Positions 34,995 through 44,194 of a stretch of 64,000 bases of DNA are shown in pieces (the first letter of the stretch is position 1; every line of letters begins with the position of its first letter). This DNA comes from Herbivorax alkaliphila (lineage in GTDB: Bacteria > Bacillota > Clostridia > Acetivibrionales > Acetivibrionaceae), in NCBI RefSeq assembly GCF_030848475.1, contig NZ_JAVDDS010000007.1, forward strand, positions 58,680 to 122,679, in the 5' to 3' direction. The notes beneath the pieces are model-generated. The model ran no database searches and was not told the DNA's origin. It saw nothing but the letters and a program-made list of their open reading frames with translations. The position numbers and the translations under genes were made by a program.

Positions 34995-35345
34995 TTACAT
35001 GTCTACCAATCCAAAGCTTATTACAATTGCCTCATTTACCTGTTTCATAAGCTCATCGTCAAGATGACCTATTTTTTCCCTTAATCTTTTTTTGTCAATG
35101 GTTCTTATTTGCTCCAAAAGAATTACCGAATCCCTCGGAATGCCATAATCTTTAGCATTAAGCTCTATATGAGTAGGTAATTTAGCTTTATTTATTTGTG
35201 AGGTTATAGCTGAAGCTATAACAGTAGGACTATATTTATTGCCAATATCATTTTGTACAATTAATACAGGTCTTACGCCCCCCTGCTCCGAACCGACAAC
35301 CGGACTTAAATCTGCATAAAATATGTCTCCACGTCTTATTAGCAC
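34995..35345 (-). CDS. ndoA: MazF/NdoA endoribonuclease toxin
   Basis: A 116-residue cytoplasmic mRNA interferase of the PemK/MazF fold: [40 protein letters not shown], and an end with LRTI-like [10 protein letters not shown]. MazF enzymes cleave single-stranded RNA at short sites (UACAU for the Bacillus enzyme). It starts at a GTG that shares one base with the antitoxin stop (TAGTG), so expression is coupled. The pair sits near alr, as in Bacillus. Confidence 0.93.
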   Translation of the reverse strand: MLIRRGDIFYADLSPVVGSEQGGVRPVLIVQNDIGNKYSPTVIASAITSQINKAKLPTHIELNAKDYGIPRDSVILLEQIRTIDKKRLREKIGHLDDELMKQVNEAIVISFGLVDM

Positions 35346-35623
35346 TATTTCTCCAACTCCCTGAGGCCTTCCTCATATTTTTGCTGTTGATCATTATCTG
35401 CTTCAAAACACATCTCTGCCAGTTTAGAATTAATTTCAGCCATCTGCTGATAACCTTTTTTCATTCTATCCCTCATTTCAATTCTTCTTTTTTCTCGTAT
35501 ATAAAGTTTCATCGCCTCCCTGACAAACTCACTTCTGTTGATTTTCTCCATAGCAACTATAGAGTCAACCTCTTTTAATAAATTATCCGGAAGACTAATC
35601 AAAATTTTTTTAATTTGTGCCAA
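35345..35623 (-). CDS. ndoAI: EndoAI-type ribbon-helix-helix antitoxin
   Basis: A 92-residue antitoxin to the following NdoA toxin. The N-terminus is a ribbon-helix-helix DNA-binding fold ([39 protein letters not shown]). The charged C-terminal half (EGLRELEK at the end) would wrap the toxin. It starts at TTG 35623 after a GGGGG site. It normally represses its own promoter; no clear operator was identified in the bases upstream. Confidence 0.9.
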   Translation of the reverse strand: MAQIKKILISLPDNLLKEVDSIVAMEKINRSEFVREAMKLYIREKRRIEMRDRMKKGYQQMAEINSKLAEMCFEADNDQQQKYEEGLRELEK

Positions 35624-36049
35624 AGTAAAACCCCCGCTTCTTTATTTTGGGTTAAAATTTAAAGAAAAATTCAAATGATGTACTTTTACTATCATAGTTA
35701 TATATATCATTATATCCTTTAACATATGCATGGGTCAAATTAAAATTTAATTACTTACCTGATTTTTTCCTATGTAATTTTCTCCATCATTATATAAGAG
35801 AGTGTTCTTTGCACATAAATCTCAACATAAATTTTCATTATTTAGTTTTTTATATTTTGCCGCATTTTATACTAATATTATCATAAAATAATTTTTTAGT
35901 AGTTTATTTCCCATTAATTAATTTTTATAATACCCGGTTCACCTTTCTTTATTCAAAAAACAAATAAGTCCTCGAGCAAAACTATATGGGAAACTATTCA
36001 TTTCTTCTAATCTTTCTTTATATTATTATACGTAAATATTAAAAAAGTG

Positions 36050-36087
36050 TTGACTAAATATTTTCATATTCATATAATGAATATGAA
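36050..36087 (+). promoter_or_regulatory. Strong promoter with a palindrome over the -10 box
   Basis: TTGACT (36050-36055) is spaced 17 bp from TATAAT (36073-36078). A 25-bp inverted repeat, TTCATATTC-N7-GAATATGAA (36063-36087), has its spacer on the -10 box, an ideal place for a repressor. It points toward the membrane gene at 36407 across a 320-bp leader. The stretch 35624-36049 upstream holds only AT-rich sequence with no gene seen. Confidence 0.7.
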
Positions 36088-36406
36088 CGTTAGTAACTGA
36101 AATATCTCGTTAAAATTTTCATATACTGTAATATAGGAAAAATAGTCTTTTAAACAAACTAAATTATACAATTAATATACAGTTTCTAAAAAAAATTTAA
36201 CTTTAAAACTACTCAATAAACCATATAAATATACTTCAATTCTTATCCTAAGAAATGTCTTAGAAATAATGTCCTACTCTCAAGGACAAAAAACCTATGA
36301 TTAATGGGTTTTTGATGATGGGATTCATAGGATTTTGGGGAGACAACAAAATTTATGAGTTATAACAATTTTTTAAATATATATAATTTTTAAGGAGGCC
36401 GTATAA
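36088..36406 (+). other. Long structured leader before a membrane gene
   Basis: About 320 transcribed bases before the next start codon. Visible structure: GTCC/GGAC stem (about 36271-36287), CCTATGA/TCATAGG stem (about 36293-36330) enclosing GGGTTTTTGATGATGGG, then TTTTG-GGGAGACAA-CAAAA. No known riboswitch consensus was matched. It ends with AAGGAGG before the ATG at 36407. Confidence 0.4.
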
Positions 36407-36856
36407 ATGAAAAAATTTCTAAAAAGAAATTACACCATCATTATTTTGTTTTTATTAACGATTTCTGTTTCTTTATTTAATTCTTTTACATTTACAATTG
36501 ATGTACCTGCAACAGATTTAGGTGGTCTTTTTACAGCAGCTTTTATCCTATTGTGGATAGCAGCACTATTTATCTCCATGCACAAAACACATGTCATGGT
36601 TTTTTCGATAATTTTTTGGTCTGTCTTTGCAATTACTTCTATTTTAAGATTATCATTTGATACAGGCGACCTTCCTATAATAGTATCTAGGTTTTTTTCT
36701 TTCTCTTTAAGAATTTTTTACAGTTCATTATATGGAGTAACCCGCTGGCTAAACAATGCAAATATCCCAATTATCACCTTGTTAACATCTATTATATTTA
36801 TAGCTATAAGCATTATATTTCTAAGAAAGGGACGTTGTAAATTATACAAACTTTAG
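36407..36856 (+). CDS. Four-helix membrane protein of unknown function
   Basis: A 149-residue protein with hydrophobic segments at about 10-28, 39-57, 64-84 and 118-140 and a basic end (RKGRCKLYKL). No family is recognised. A strong AAGGAGG precedes the ATG. It lies on the opposite strand between ndoAI and alr, genes that are usually neighbours, so it appears to have been inserted into that cluster together with its promoter and leader. Confidence 0.6.
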   Translation: MKKFLKRNYTIIILFLLTISVSLFNSFTFTIDVPATDLGGLFTAAFILLWIAALFISMHKTHVMVFSIIFWSVFAITSILRLSFDTGDLPIIVSRFFSFSLRIFYSSLYGVTRWLNNANIPIITLLTSIIFIAISIIFLRKGRCKLYKL

Positions 36857-36864
36857 ATTAAAAA

Positions 36865-38034
36865 TCATATCAAATAATTTAAAACATTGTGTACTTTATT
36901 GTTTTTAAAGTATACCCTTGGTATTCTCTTCCCAATTATACTTACTACTTCATAGTTTATTGTACCAATGCTTTGAGCCAATTCATCAACCTTTATCTCT
37001 TCTCCATCCTGTTTTCCAAACAGAACCACTTCATCACCTACATTTACATTTCCCTTAATATCAGTGATGTCTACCATGCACTGATCCATACAAATTCTCC
37101 CTACTATTGGAGCTCTTTGACCATTTATCAGTACTTCCCCCTCATTAGTTAATAGCCTTGTATATCCATCAGCATAACCTATAGGAATAGTTGCAATTCT
37201 GCTGTTTCTTTTGGTCTTAAATATTCTTCCATAACTAATGCAAGTGTTCTCTTCCACATCTTTTACAAGTATTATATTTGCTTTTAGAGTCATAGCAGGT
37301 TTTAAGTTTATTTTTCCCTTGTCCACCTCTAAAGATGGATACAAACCATACAAAGCAATTCCAGGCCTCACCATATTAAGATGCATATGAGGAAATTCAA
37401 CTATCCCGGCACTGTTGCAAACATGTTTAACAGGAATATATACCCCCACTCTATTTAATTCATTTATTATGCTGGTAAACTTTTCAAATTGCATATTAGT
37501 ATAACTTTTATCACTTTCATCTGCTGAAGCAAAATGTGTATATAATCCCTCAATAATTATACGCGGGAGTTTACTTATTGAAATAACATTTTTCACAGCA
37601 CTATATCCGGGCATAAATCCAACTCTTGTCATCCCCGTATCAATTTTAATATGAATTTTCACATTTTTGTCAAGCCTTTGAGCGGCTTTAGATAAGCCTT
37701 CTGCTAAATCATGGCTGAACACTGTCTGGGTTACATTATATTTTATTATTTCTTCCGCTCTTTCTGGATCTGTATAACTTAATACAAGAATGGGAACTTC
37801 AATCCCATTCTCTCTGAGTTGGATTGCCTCATCGAGCATAGAAACAGCCAAGCGACTCACTCCATTTTCTAAAAGAACCCGTGCCGCTTCCATTACTCCA
37901 TGACCATAAGCATCAGCCTTTACAACTCCTAAAATTTCTGCTTTTTTATCAGTTATTCTTTTTATTTCCTGTACATTGTGGGCAATATTATCAAGATTCA
38001 CCTCTGCCCATGCTCTATTAAATTTATATTCCAT
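36865..38034 (-). CDS. alr: Alanine racemase
   Basis: A 389-residue PLP enzyme that interconverts L- and D-alanine for peptidoglycan (and D-alanine sources of spores). The catalytic Lys lies in VVKADAYGHG near residue 39, with the second base region SYGRIFKTKRNSRIATIPIG and YADGYTR, and the partner motif GRICMDQCMVDIT. Length is normal. It is downstream of the CBS and NAD(P)HX-repair genes in the same direction; GGGGAGG precedes the ATG. Confidence 0.96.
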   Translation of the reverse strand: MEYKFNRAWAEVNLDNIAHNVQEIKRITDKKAEILGVVKADAYGHGVMEAARVLLENGVSRLAVSMLDEAIQLRENGIEVPILVLSYTDPERAEEIIKYNVTQTVFSHDLAEGLSKAAQRLDKNVKIHIKIDTGMTRVGFMPGYSAVKNVISISKLPRIIIEGLYTHFASADESDKSYTNMQFEKFTSIINELNRVGVYIPVKHVCNSAGIVEFPHMHLNMVRPGIALYGLYPSLEVDKGKINLKPAMTLKANIILVKDVEENTCISYGRIFKTKRNSRIATIPIGYADGYTRLLTNEGEVLINGQRAPIVGRICMDQCMVDITDIKGNVNVGDEVVLFGKQDGEEIKVDELAQSIGTINYEVVSIIGKRIPRVYFKNNKVHNVLNYLI

Positions 38035-38096
38035 TTTCCTCCCCTGTCTCTCACTTTATTTAACTTAACCTTTAAAACTTATATGTTTTACTTAAA

Positions 38097-38552
38097 TCAA
38101 TCCATTGATTTTGCAATGTACTTTAAAATATCTGCCCTGCTTATTATTCCAGTAAGTTTAGAATCTTTAACTACAGGTATCCTCTTTATATCTTTTTCTA
38201 CCATTAATGTGGCTATATTGTCAATGTCATAATCTTCGTCTACTGTAAAAACTTCCTTGGTCATTATCTCCTCAGCCTTTGTAGCCACAAGCTTTTTAAG
38301 TTCATCATTATACTTTTTTACACCCTTTAAAAATATTAGTCCTCCTAAAATTTCTACAACAGGTGGAAAATGAGGCTTAACATTTTTATATAGCATATCC
38401 TTTTCAGTAACTATACCAATAACTCTATTTTCTTCATCTACAACAGGAACACCACTTATGTTTTTGTCGGTTAAAACATGAGCAATCTCTTCAACTGTAG
38501 CATCCTTTTTAACTGTAACAACATCCTTTGACATTATATCTTTAGCCTTCAT
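38097..38552 (-). CDS. CBS-domain pair protein
   Basis: A 151-residue cytoplasmic protein made of two CBS motifs: KAKDIMSKDVVTVKKDATVE with GVPVVDEENRVIGIVTEKD, and ATKAEEIMTKEVFTVDEDYD with RIPVVKDSKLTGIISRADIL. CBS pairs bind adenine nucleotides and usually regulate another protein; no partner domain is fused here. Its start overlaps the end of the NAD(P)HX-repair gene by 11 bp, suggesting co-expression and perhaps adenylate-linked control. Confidence 0.9.
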   Translation of the reverse strand: MKAKDIMSKDVVTVKKDATVEEIAHVLTDKNISGVPVVDEENRVIGIVTEKDMLYKNVKPHFPPVVEILGGLIFLKGVKKYNDELKKLVATKAEEIMTKEVFTVDEDYDIDNIATLMVEKDIKRIPVVKDSKLTGIISRADILKYIAKSMD

Positions 38553-40113
38553 TTTGTATCTCTCCTTTTATATGATTTTTTATAACATACGAAATTTCAT
38601 CAATTAAATCTCCTGCAATAACACCATGTTCCCCTCTCTTTTTAGAAATATTATCTCCACACAGTCCATGCAAATATACACCTGCTATAGCACTCTTATA
38701 AGGTTCTACCCCTTGACATATAAAGCTTGCAATTATACCAGTCAAAACGTCACCAGTTCCACCTGTTGACATTCCTGAATTGCCTGTTGTGTTTATATAT
38801 ACCCTTCCATCGGGAGCTGCAACAATAGTTTTTGAACCTTTTAAAACTGTGATTACATCCTGGCTTTGCGAAAAATTTCTAGCAGCATCAATTCTATTTT
38901 TTTGAACTTCATCTATACTTACATTAAGAAGCCTTGCCATTTCTCCAGGATGTGGAGTCAAAACAACAGGTACACTACATTTTTTTAATATATCTGTATT
39001 TTTAGATATAGCATTTATTCCATCTGCATCAATTACTAGGGGTACTTTTGAATTTTCAATAATATTATATACAACCTCTCCAACATCTCCTTTAGTAGAA
39101 AGTCCAGGCCCTAGAGCAATAACATCAATATTACCCATGTGATTCTCAAGCTCTTTAATGCAGCTTTTTGTAAGATAACCTGAATTATTATCTTCTAGGG
39201 GAAGAGTGACGGATTCAATTAAATTAGAATCATAGACATTTGTAAGGGAGGCTGGAACTGCCAGGTACAAAAGTCCTGCTCCAGATCTGAGTGCTGCCTT
39301 TCCAGTAAGACAGCCTGCACCTGTCATTCCTTTTGAACCAGTTAACAAAAGTAATTTGCCAAAGTCCCCTTTGTTGCTGTCAGAATGCCTTTTGGGTATT
39401 AAATCTTCTACCGTCCTTTTGTCTATAATATAATTTTTTATATCAAATCTATCTATAACATTTTTAGGTATTCCTATATCAGCTACCACTATCTTACCTA
39501 CATATTCAACTGCCGGATGTATAAAAAGCCCCACCTTTGCATATCCAAAAGTAACCGTCTTATATGACTTAATGCATGTTCCTGATATTTGCCCAGTTTC
39601 TCCATTTATACCTGATGGAATGTCTATAGATATTACAGGCACAACCTTTTCATTTATAAAATTAATGACTTCTGCAATTAAATATGGAATATCTCCCTTT
39701 ATTCCAGTCCCAAAAACACCATCAACTATCAGGTTAGTATGACTAATGTATTTTTTAGCATCATCTAAGCCTCTTTTATCTAAAATTTCAATTGTTTTAA
39801 CACCTATTTTATCAAGTATATCAAGATTAGTTTTTGCATCTCCCTTTATATCGCTCTTTTTTGCCAACACATATACTAAAACTTTTGCCCCTCTATTATA
39901 AAGATGCCTTGCAATTGCAAAAGCATCTCCTCCATTATTGCCCTTTCCAGCAAATAAACATACTCTTTTTCCTTTAATATTGTCAATATCTTTTTCTATT
40001 TCTCTTAGCACACAAAGAGCTGCATTTTCCATCAATACCATTGCGGGTATTCCTATTTCATTTATTGTAAATCTGTCTATTTCGCCCATCTGCCTCGGTG
40101 TCACTGCTATCAT
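38542..40113 (-). CDS. nnr: Bifunctional NAD(P)H-hydrate epimerase/dehydratase
   Basis: A 523-residue repair enzyme that restores damaged NADH/NADPH hydrates. The N-terminal half is the epimerase (YjeF_N; FAGKGNNGGDAFAIARHLYN, VDGVFGTGIKGD, ISIDIPSGINGETG). The C-terminal half is the ADP/ATP-dependent dehydratase (carbohydrate kinase-like; MTGAGCLTGKAALRSGAGLL, LTPHPGEMARLL, GNSGMSTGGTGDVLTGI). GGAGGG precedes the ATG. The cluster with alr and ndoAI matches the Bacillus arrangement near acpS, though no acpS is seen. Confidence 0.95.
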   Translation of the reverse strand: MIAVTPRQMGEIDRFTINEIGIPAMVLMENAALCVLREIEKDIDNIKGKRVCLFAGKGNNGGDAFAIARHLYNRGAKVLVYVLAKKSDIKGDAKTNLDILDKIGVKTIEILDKRGLDDAKKYISHTNLIVDGVFGTGIKGDIPYLIAEVINFINEKVVPVISIDIPSGINGETGQISGTCIKSYKTVTFGYAKVGLFIHPAVEYVGKIVVADIGIPKNVIDRFDIKNYIIDKRTVEDLIPKRHSDSNKGDFGKLLLLTGSKGMTGAGCLTGKAALRSGAGLLYLAVPASLTNVYDSNLIESVTLPLEDNNSGYLTKSCIKELENHMGNIDVIALGPGLSTKGDVGEVVYNIIENSKVPLVIDADGINAISKNTDILKKCSVPVVLTPHPGEMARLLNVSIDEVQKNRIDAARNFSQSQDVITVLKGSKTIVAAPDGRVYINTTGNSGMSTGGTGDVLTGIIASFICQGVEPYKSAIAGVYLHGLCGDNISKKRGEHGVIAGDLIDEISYVIKNHIKGEIQNEG

Positions 40114-40144
40114 TAGTTTTTCCCTCCATTAAACACTTTAAAAT

Positions 40145-40774
40145 TTATTTTTCAAAATATTCTTTATCTAGTTTTTCAAGTTCTTCTTTTCCGATTAAAT
40201 CATGAAAATATGTATAAATATCTGTATCATCTTCTGATAATTCCCCTTTTTCATCAATATAACTCTCTAAACTTTTTCTGGCTTGGTCAATTAGATTTTC
40301 TAATTCTTTTAGCCTTTTTTGATTTTTTCGCATTTTAAAATATACAGTATTTACTGTGCTTTCTAAAAGCTCTAAGTTTTTATCTTTTATTTTATCAGGA
40401 ATGATTTCAATTTCTTTTCCAATTTCCTCAAACCTTTGATTTATTTTTTTTATACTTTTTTCACAACTTTCCATTTCAATTCTTGAATTCTCATTGTTTT
40501 CTTCAAATACCTTTGGAGTAAGTTCTATTATTTTATTAAGACATTTCTTTTTTTGATTACTAATCTCTTTAAACTCAGAATTAAGCCTTGCTTCTTCTTT
40601 CAATAAATTGATAAGTTCTTTTTCAATTCTAATTATCTTATCTGTTTTTTTTATATTTTTAAAAAGAGAATTCCAGCGTTCATCCAATATAAGTATTGAA
40701 ATATTATTTTTTTTCAACACCTTTCTGTCAAATTTATTTTTTAAGTTTTTACTTCTTTTTAAAATATTAAACAT
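40145..40774 (-). CDS. Coiled-coil protein of unknown function
   Basis: About 209 residues, highly charged and almost wholly helical, with heptad-like Leu/Ile spacing (IEKELINLLKEEARLNSEFK, LELLESTVNTVYFKMRKNQK). No membrane segment or known motif is seen. ATG at 40774 with GAGAGG upstream is preferred to the TTG at 40798. It lies 31 bp before the NAD(P)HX-repair gene in the same direction and may be in that operon. The family is not recognised. Confidence 0.6.
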   Translation of the reverse strand: MFNILKRSKNLKNKFDRKVLKKNNISILILDERWNSLFKNIKKTDKIIRIEKELINLLKEEARLNSEFKEISNQKKKCLNKIIELTPKVFEENNENSRIEMESCEKSIKKINQRFEEIGKEIEIIPDKIKDKNLELLESTVNTVYFKMRKNQKRLKELENLIDQARKSLESYIDEKGELSEDDTDIYTYFHDLIGKEELEKLDKEYFEK

Positions 40775-40860
40775 ACAAAATAACCTCTCATTTTGCAAAA
40801 CATTTCTTATATTAATATCGGCTAATTTGCATGTTTTTGTTAAAGGTATTGTAAAAATTC

Positions 40861-42447
40861 TTAACTTTCTGAAAGTTTACGATTTTTATTAAATACAATA
40901 GATATTCCAGAAAGAAGAATACCTATGATTAACCAAAAAATCACCATAACCCTTGGATAATACCATATATACTCTACAATACCAATGGTCAATACCCCTG
41001 CTAAAGATGACACACCAGCAATCAAAATATTTTTCATCTCTCTTGTTGAATCTGCCATACAGATAATAGAGTTTTTGATTGTTCTATAAGTAAACCACAT
41101 AAAACTTAGTATTGCGACTATACCCATTTCAATCCATATTTGAAGATACAGTACATGAGTATGAACTGGTGTACCTTTAGTATATTGATAATAGTTATTT
41201 ACCACTCTCATAAATGCATCTGTTCCAAGCCCTGAGCCTAAAACAGCATGATCTTTTAACATTGGATAAATAGTCTGTAAAATTTCCACTCTGTACTGGG
41301 TGGAAGTATCACCTTCAGTATTAAAAATAGTAAGTAGCCTATAATACATGTGAGCTGGCAAAAAAGGTATCATTATAATCCCACCTACTATTATAAAAGG
41401 AATAAGTCTTTTTTGTGCAAAAAACACAAACACCATAATTGCAACTGCCAGCCCTATCCATCCAGACCTAGAGCCAGTGTAAAACAAAGCCAATAAAGGT
41501 GGAAGTGCCATTATTAAATAAAGTGATTTTTTCAAAAAAGATTTGGAATTCATTATTATAGATGCAAAAAATGGAAGAAACATTATAAGTATCTGTGCAT
41601 AGTTGTTTGGGTTTCCCATCGAAGAATATATTCTTCCTGGAAGCCCTTCACTTTGCTCTATATCCGTCAAGGAAGGGTCAAATGCTACAGCATCAGTTGC
41701 CACTTGCCATATCCCATATATGCCTGTTATAACTACTCCAATTAAAATTATTTCAATAAATGTTTTTAATGATTTTTCGGTTTTAAGAAAACTCACCATT
41801 GCCATTACAAGTATAAAACATGTAATATAAAAGGCTAAAAAATTTATACTTTCTGAAAAAGTGGCTATAACTGAAACGGCAACCGTAATCATAAAAATTA
41901 TCAAAGTAAAATCCATAGCTTTTACATTAAACTTCCAATTTCTCTGTATAACAGTATTGATAAAAACCAACCCTGTAAGAGCAAAGGCTATGATTAAATT
42001 ATACCTGTTATTCCACCTATCATTAGGAACAACCAAAAGCAATACCATTAATAGCCCTGCTATTATTTCCATCCTAGATAAAACATTTCTTATAAGACAT
42101 ATAATTTTGCTTTCTAAAAAAACTTCCTCAAATATTAAATATGCTTTTTTAAAAAGTCTAGATGGAAAATTCACAATTCCATTTAATGCGACAAAAAATA
42201 AACTTTCTTCGTACCACTTAGACAAACTTCCCTTTTTAAAGAAAAACCCCAATATGGCACTATTGTGAAAAAGCTCTGCAAGTCTTTTTATAGAACGTCC
42301 AGCAATACTATTTTCATAAAATACATTTAACTTTTTAAATATATTTATAATAAAATCAATAACTTTTTTAAAAAAACTGTTTTCATAAGAAGAGTCTATC
42401 CTGCTAGTTATGAAAAGTACAGCTTTTATAAACACACTATCATACAT
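40861..42447 (-). CDS. O-antigen ligase-like (Wzy/WaaL) membrane protein
   Basis: About 528 residues with some 11-12 hydrophobic segments after an amphipathic N-terminus of about 100 residues. The Wzy_C-type core includes FYTGSRSGWIGLAVAIMVFV and the long extracellular loop ending with LGSGLGTDAFMRVVNNYYQY. Such proteins polymerise or ligate glycans onto lipid carriers on the outer face. ATG at 42447 is preferred because AAGGAGTGA lies just upstream; the stop of the DUF4330 gene overlaps that site. Substrate not known. Confidence 0.85.
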   Translation of the reverse strand: MYDSVFIKAVLFITSRIDSSYENSFFKKVIDFIINIFKKLNVFYENSIAGRSIKRLAELFHNSAILGFFFKKGSLSKWYEESLFFVALNGIVNFPSRLFKKAYLIFEEVFLESKIICLIRNVLSRMEIIAGLLMVLLLVVPNDRWNNRYNLIIAFALTGLVFINTVIQRNWKFNVKAMDFTLIIFMITVAVSVIATFSESINFLAFYITCFILVMAMVSFLKTEKSLKTFIEIILIGVVITGIYGIWQVATDAVAFDPSLTDIEQSEGLPGRIYSSMGNPNNYAQILIMFLPFFASIIMNSKSFLKKSLYLIMALPPLLALFYTGSRSGWIGLAVAIMVFVFFAQKRLIPFIIVGGIIMIPFLPAHMYYRLLTIFNTEGDTSTQYRVEILQTIYPMLKDHAVLGSGLGTDAFMRVVNNYYQYTKGTPVHTHVLYLQIWIEMGIVAILSFMWFTYRTIKNSIICMADSTREMKNILIAGVSSLAGVLTIGIVEYIWYYPRVMVIFWLIIGILLSGISIVFNKNRKLSES

Positions 42448-42452
42448 AAGGA

Positions 42453-42950
42453 TCACTCCTTCTTATCTATACTGTAAATTCTGCCTGTAACAATAGCGTC
42501 CCCAAACCTTAAATGAAGAGTTCTTCCTACAGAATATTCATAACCACCTATAGTAACTGTACCGGTATCATTCATTATACCTGTTCCCTCAACTGTAAAA
42601 TAGTAAGACAGATAATCCGGTGTAGAAGATCGTACCACCTGACCGTCGGCTGTCTCAACATATGTTACAGAATCATCTGTTTCTATATCTGTGATGGTCC
42701 CAAAAGTAGTTGCTCTGTCAAAATCCCTTGCTAAGTCACCTATTTTTACTGAATTAACTGCATAATCAGGTGCTTCTGCACCATAAAACTCAAACACTAC
42801 CGTATCAGGTGTTCTTCCAATTCCAGTACCACCAGAAGACCTAAAAAACGTATGCCACACACCTGCCAAACCTGCTATTACAACAGCTAAAATCAAAATA
42901 TCAATTATACTTATCTTTCCAAACAACTTTCCTTTACTATCAATAATCAT
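42453..42950 (-). CDS. DUF4330 family membrane-anchored protein
   Basis: A 165-residue protein that starts MIIDSKGKLFGKISIIDILI, typical of DUF4330, with one membrane helix (about 15-37). A beta-rich outer domain follows, with DTVVFEFYGAEAPDYAVNSV and TFGTITDIETDDSV. The function of DUF4330 is unknown; it is often found among exopolysaccharide genes, as here between an O-antigen ligase-like gene and a glycosyltransferase. It reads into the ligase-like gene with stop and ribosome site overlapping. Confidence 0.85.
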   Translation of the reverse strand: MIIDSKGKLFGKISIIDILILAVVIAGLAGVWHTFFRSSGGTGIGRTPDTVVFEFYGAEAPDYAVNSVKIGDLARDFDRATTFGTITDIETDDSVTYVETADGQVVRSSTPDYLSYYFTVEGTGIMNDTGTVTIGGYEYSVGRTLHLRFGDAIVTGRIYSIDKKE

Positions 42951-42965
42951 ATCTTCACGCCCCTG

Positions 42966-44066
42966 TCAATTTTTTAAGCTTTCCCTGTATAAATTATATG
43001 TTTCCTTTGCCACCTTATCAAGATTAAATTTTTCTTTTACAGCTTTTAATGCATTTCTTCCAAACTCATCTCTTAGTTTTTCATCTTCCATAAGCTTATT
43101 TATAGCCTTTGCCAATCCCTTATCATCATTATAGTCCACAAGCATACCACAGTTGGTTTTTTCATTTATTATATCACCATTTCCCGCCATATCAGTAGCA
43201 ATGACAGGAAGCGCACATGCCAGCACTTCTATTATTGCAAAGCTTAAAGCCTCGTGTTCTGATGAATTTATGTATAAATCGCTGCCATAAATAAGATTTT
43301 TCATATCCTTTCTAAAACCTGTAAATATAATATCATTTCCAAGTCCTAAATCTTCCACCTGCTTTTTGCATTCTTCCAGTAAGGGACCATCATTTGAAAG
43401 AATACATTTAAACTTTTTTCGAGATATTTTTTTAAGCTGATGCACTGCATTTATCAAAAACTTATGACCCTTATCGTGTGCAAATCTTGAACCACACAAA
43501 AACACAAAGGTATTATCACCTATTCCAAACTCTTTTCTTATGGTTGATTCAACTGGTTTACTCCAGTTTTCCAAGTCTACTCCATTAAATATTACATGAA
43601 TTTTCTTGCCACTAATGCCATTTGAAATCATAACATCTTTTCCCTTATTACAAACAGCTATAATATTTGACTCTAAGCTTGTAACCATCCTATTTGTAAT
43701 TTTTAAAACAGGACCATTTTCCATAACAAAATGATTGGTATACATTACTTTCACCTTTTTATTTAAAATACGAGATAAAAGGGCTATATAATTTTCTCTT
43801 AAAAACTGAGTATGAACAAGGTCTATATCAAGTCTTTTACAAAGCTTTGAAAGCTCTCTTACCGCCTTTATATCAAAGGGATTTTTCATCTCTATTCTAA
43901 ATGTCTCAACTCCTAGTGCTTTTAATCTTTCAACTAAAAGCCCATTTTCATTGTATGCAAAATATGCTTTTATCTTTTTATTATTAAGCTTCTCAATAAG
44001 CGTTTGGACATATCTTTCTGTTCCTGCCTTACCTGCATGGTTTAATAGATATAAAACTTTTATCAC
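42966..44066 (-). CDS. GT4 glycosyltransferase
   Basis: A 366-residue cytoplasmic enzyme with GT-B fold: N-terminal HAGKAGTERYVQTLIEKLNN; C-terminal nucleotide-sugar site VFLCGSRFAHDKGHKFLINA, DIIFTGFRKDM and the EX7E-like NSSEHEALSFAIIEVLACAL. It transfers a sugar from a nucleotide donor to a surface polysaccharide; donor and acceptor are not evident. The start is GTG at 44066 with GGGAGGTG eight bases upstream. It begins the GT4-DUF4330-ligase operon. Confidence 0.9.
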   Translation of the reverse strand: MIKVLYLLNHAGKAGTERYVQTLIEKLNNKKIKAYFAYNENGLLVERLKALGVETFRIEMKNPFDIKAVRELSKLCKRLDIDLVHTQFLRENYIALLSRILNKKVKVMYTNHFVMENGPVLKITNRMVTSLESNIIAVCNKGKDVMISNGISGKKIHVIFNGVDLENWSKPVESTIRKEFGIGDNTFVFLCGSRFAHDKGHKFLINAVHQLKKISRKKFKCILSNDGPLLEECKKQVEDLGLGNDIIFTGFRKDMKNLIYGSDLYINSSEHEALSFAIIEVLACALPVIATDMAGNGDIINEKTNCGMLVDYNDDKGLAKAINKLMEDEKLRDEFGRNALKAVKEKFNLDKVAKETYNLYRESLKN

Positions 44067-44084
44067 TTTTACACCTCCCTGACA

Positions 44085-44155
44085 TTTTTTATCTTATTCT
44101 AAGACTCCACCTGAAGCCTCGATGTTTAGCTTTAGCTAAACGAGTTCACTATATA
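44085..44155 (-). repeat. Structured dispersed repeat, short copy
   Basis: On the minus strand: AGTGAACTCGTTTAGCTAAA, then GCTAAACATCGAGGCTTCAGG and TGGAGTCTTAGAATAAGATA. It contains the palindromic stem TTTAGC-TAAA-GCTAAA. It shares about 60 bp with 15394-15465 and its outer halves with 50107-50230. Confidence 0.5.
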
Positions 44156-44194
44156 TTTTGATATTTGCATTATGCAACATTATCTATGTTTAAC

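Noticed and set aside
36271..36350. Known riboswitch (c-di-GMP, fluoride, ZTP, guanidine) in the 36-kb leader
   Set aside because: The stems are present but none of the conserved core motifs of these classes could be matched.
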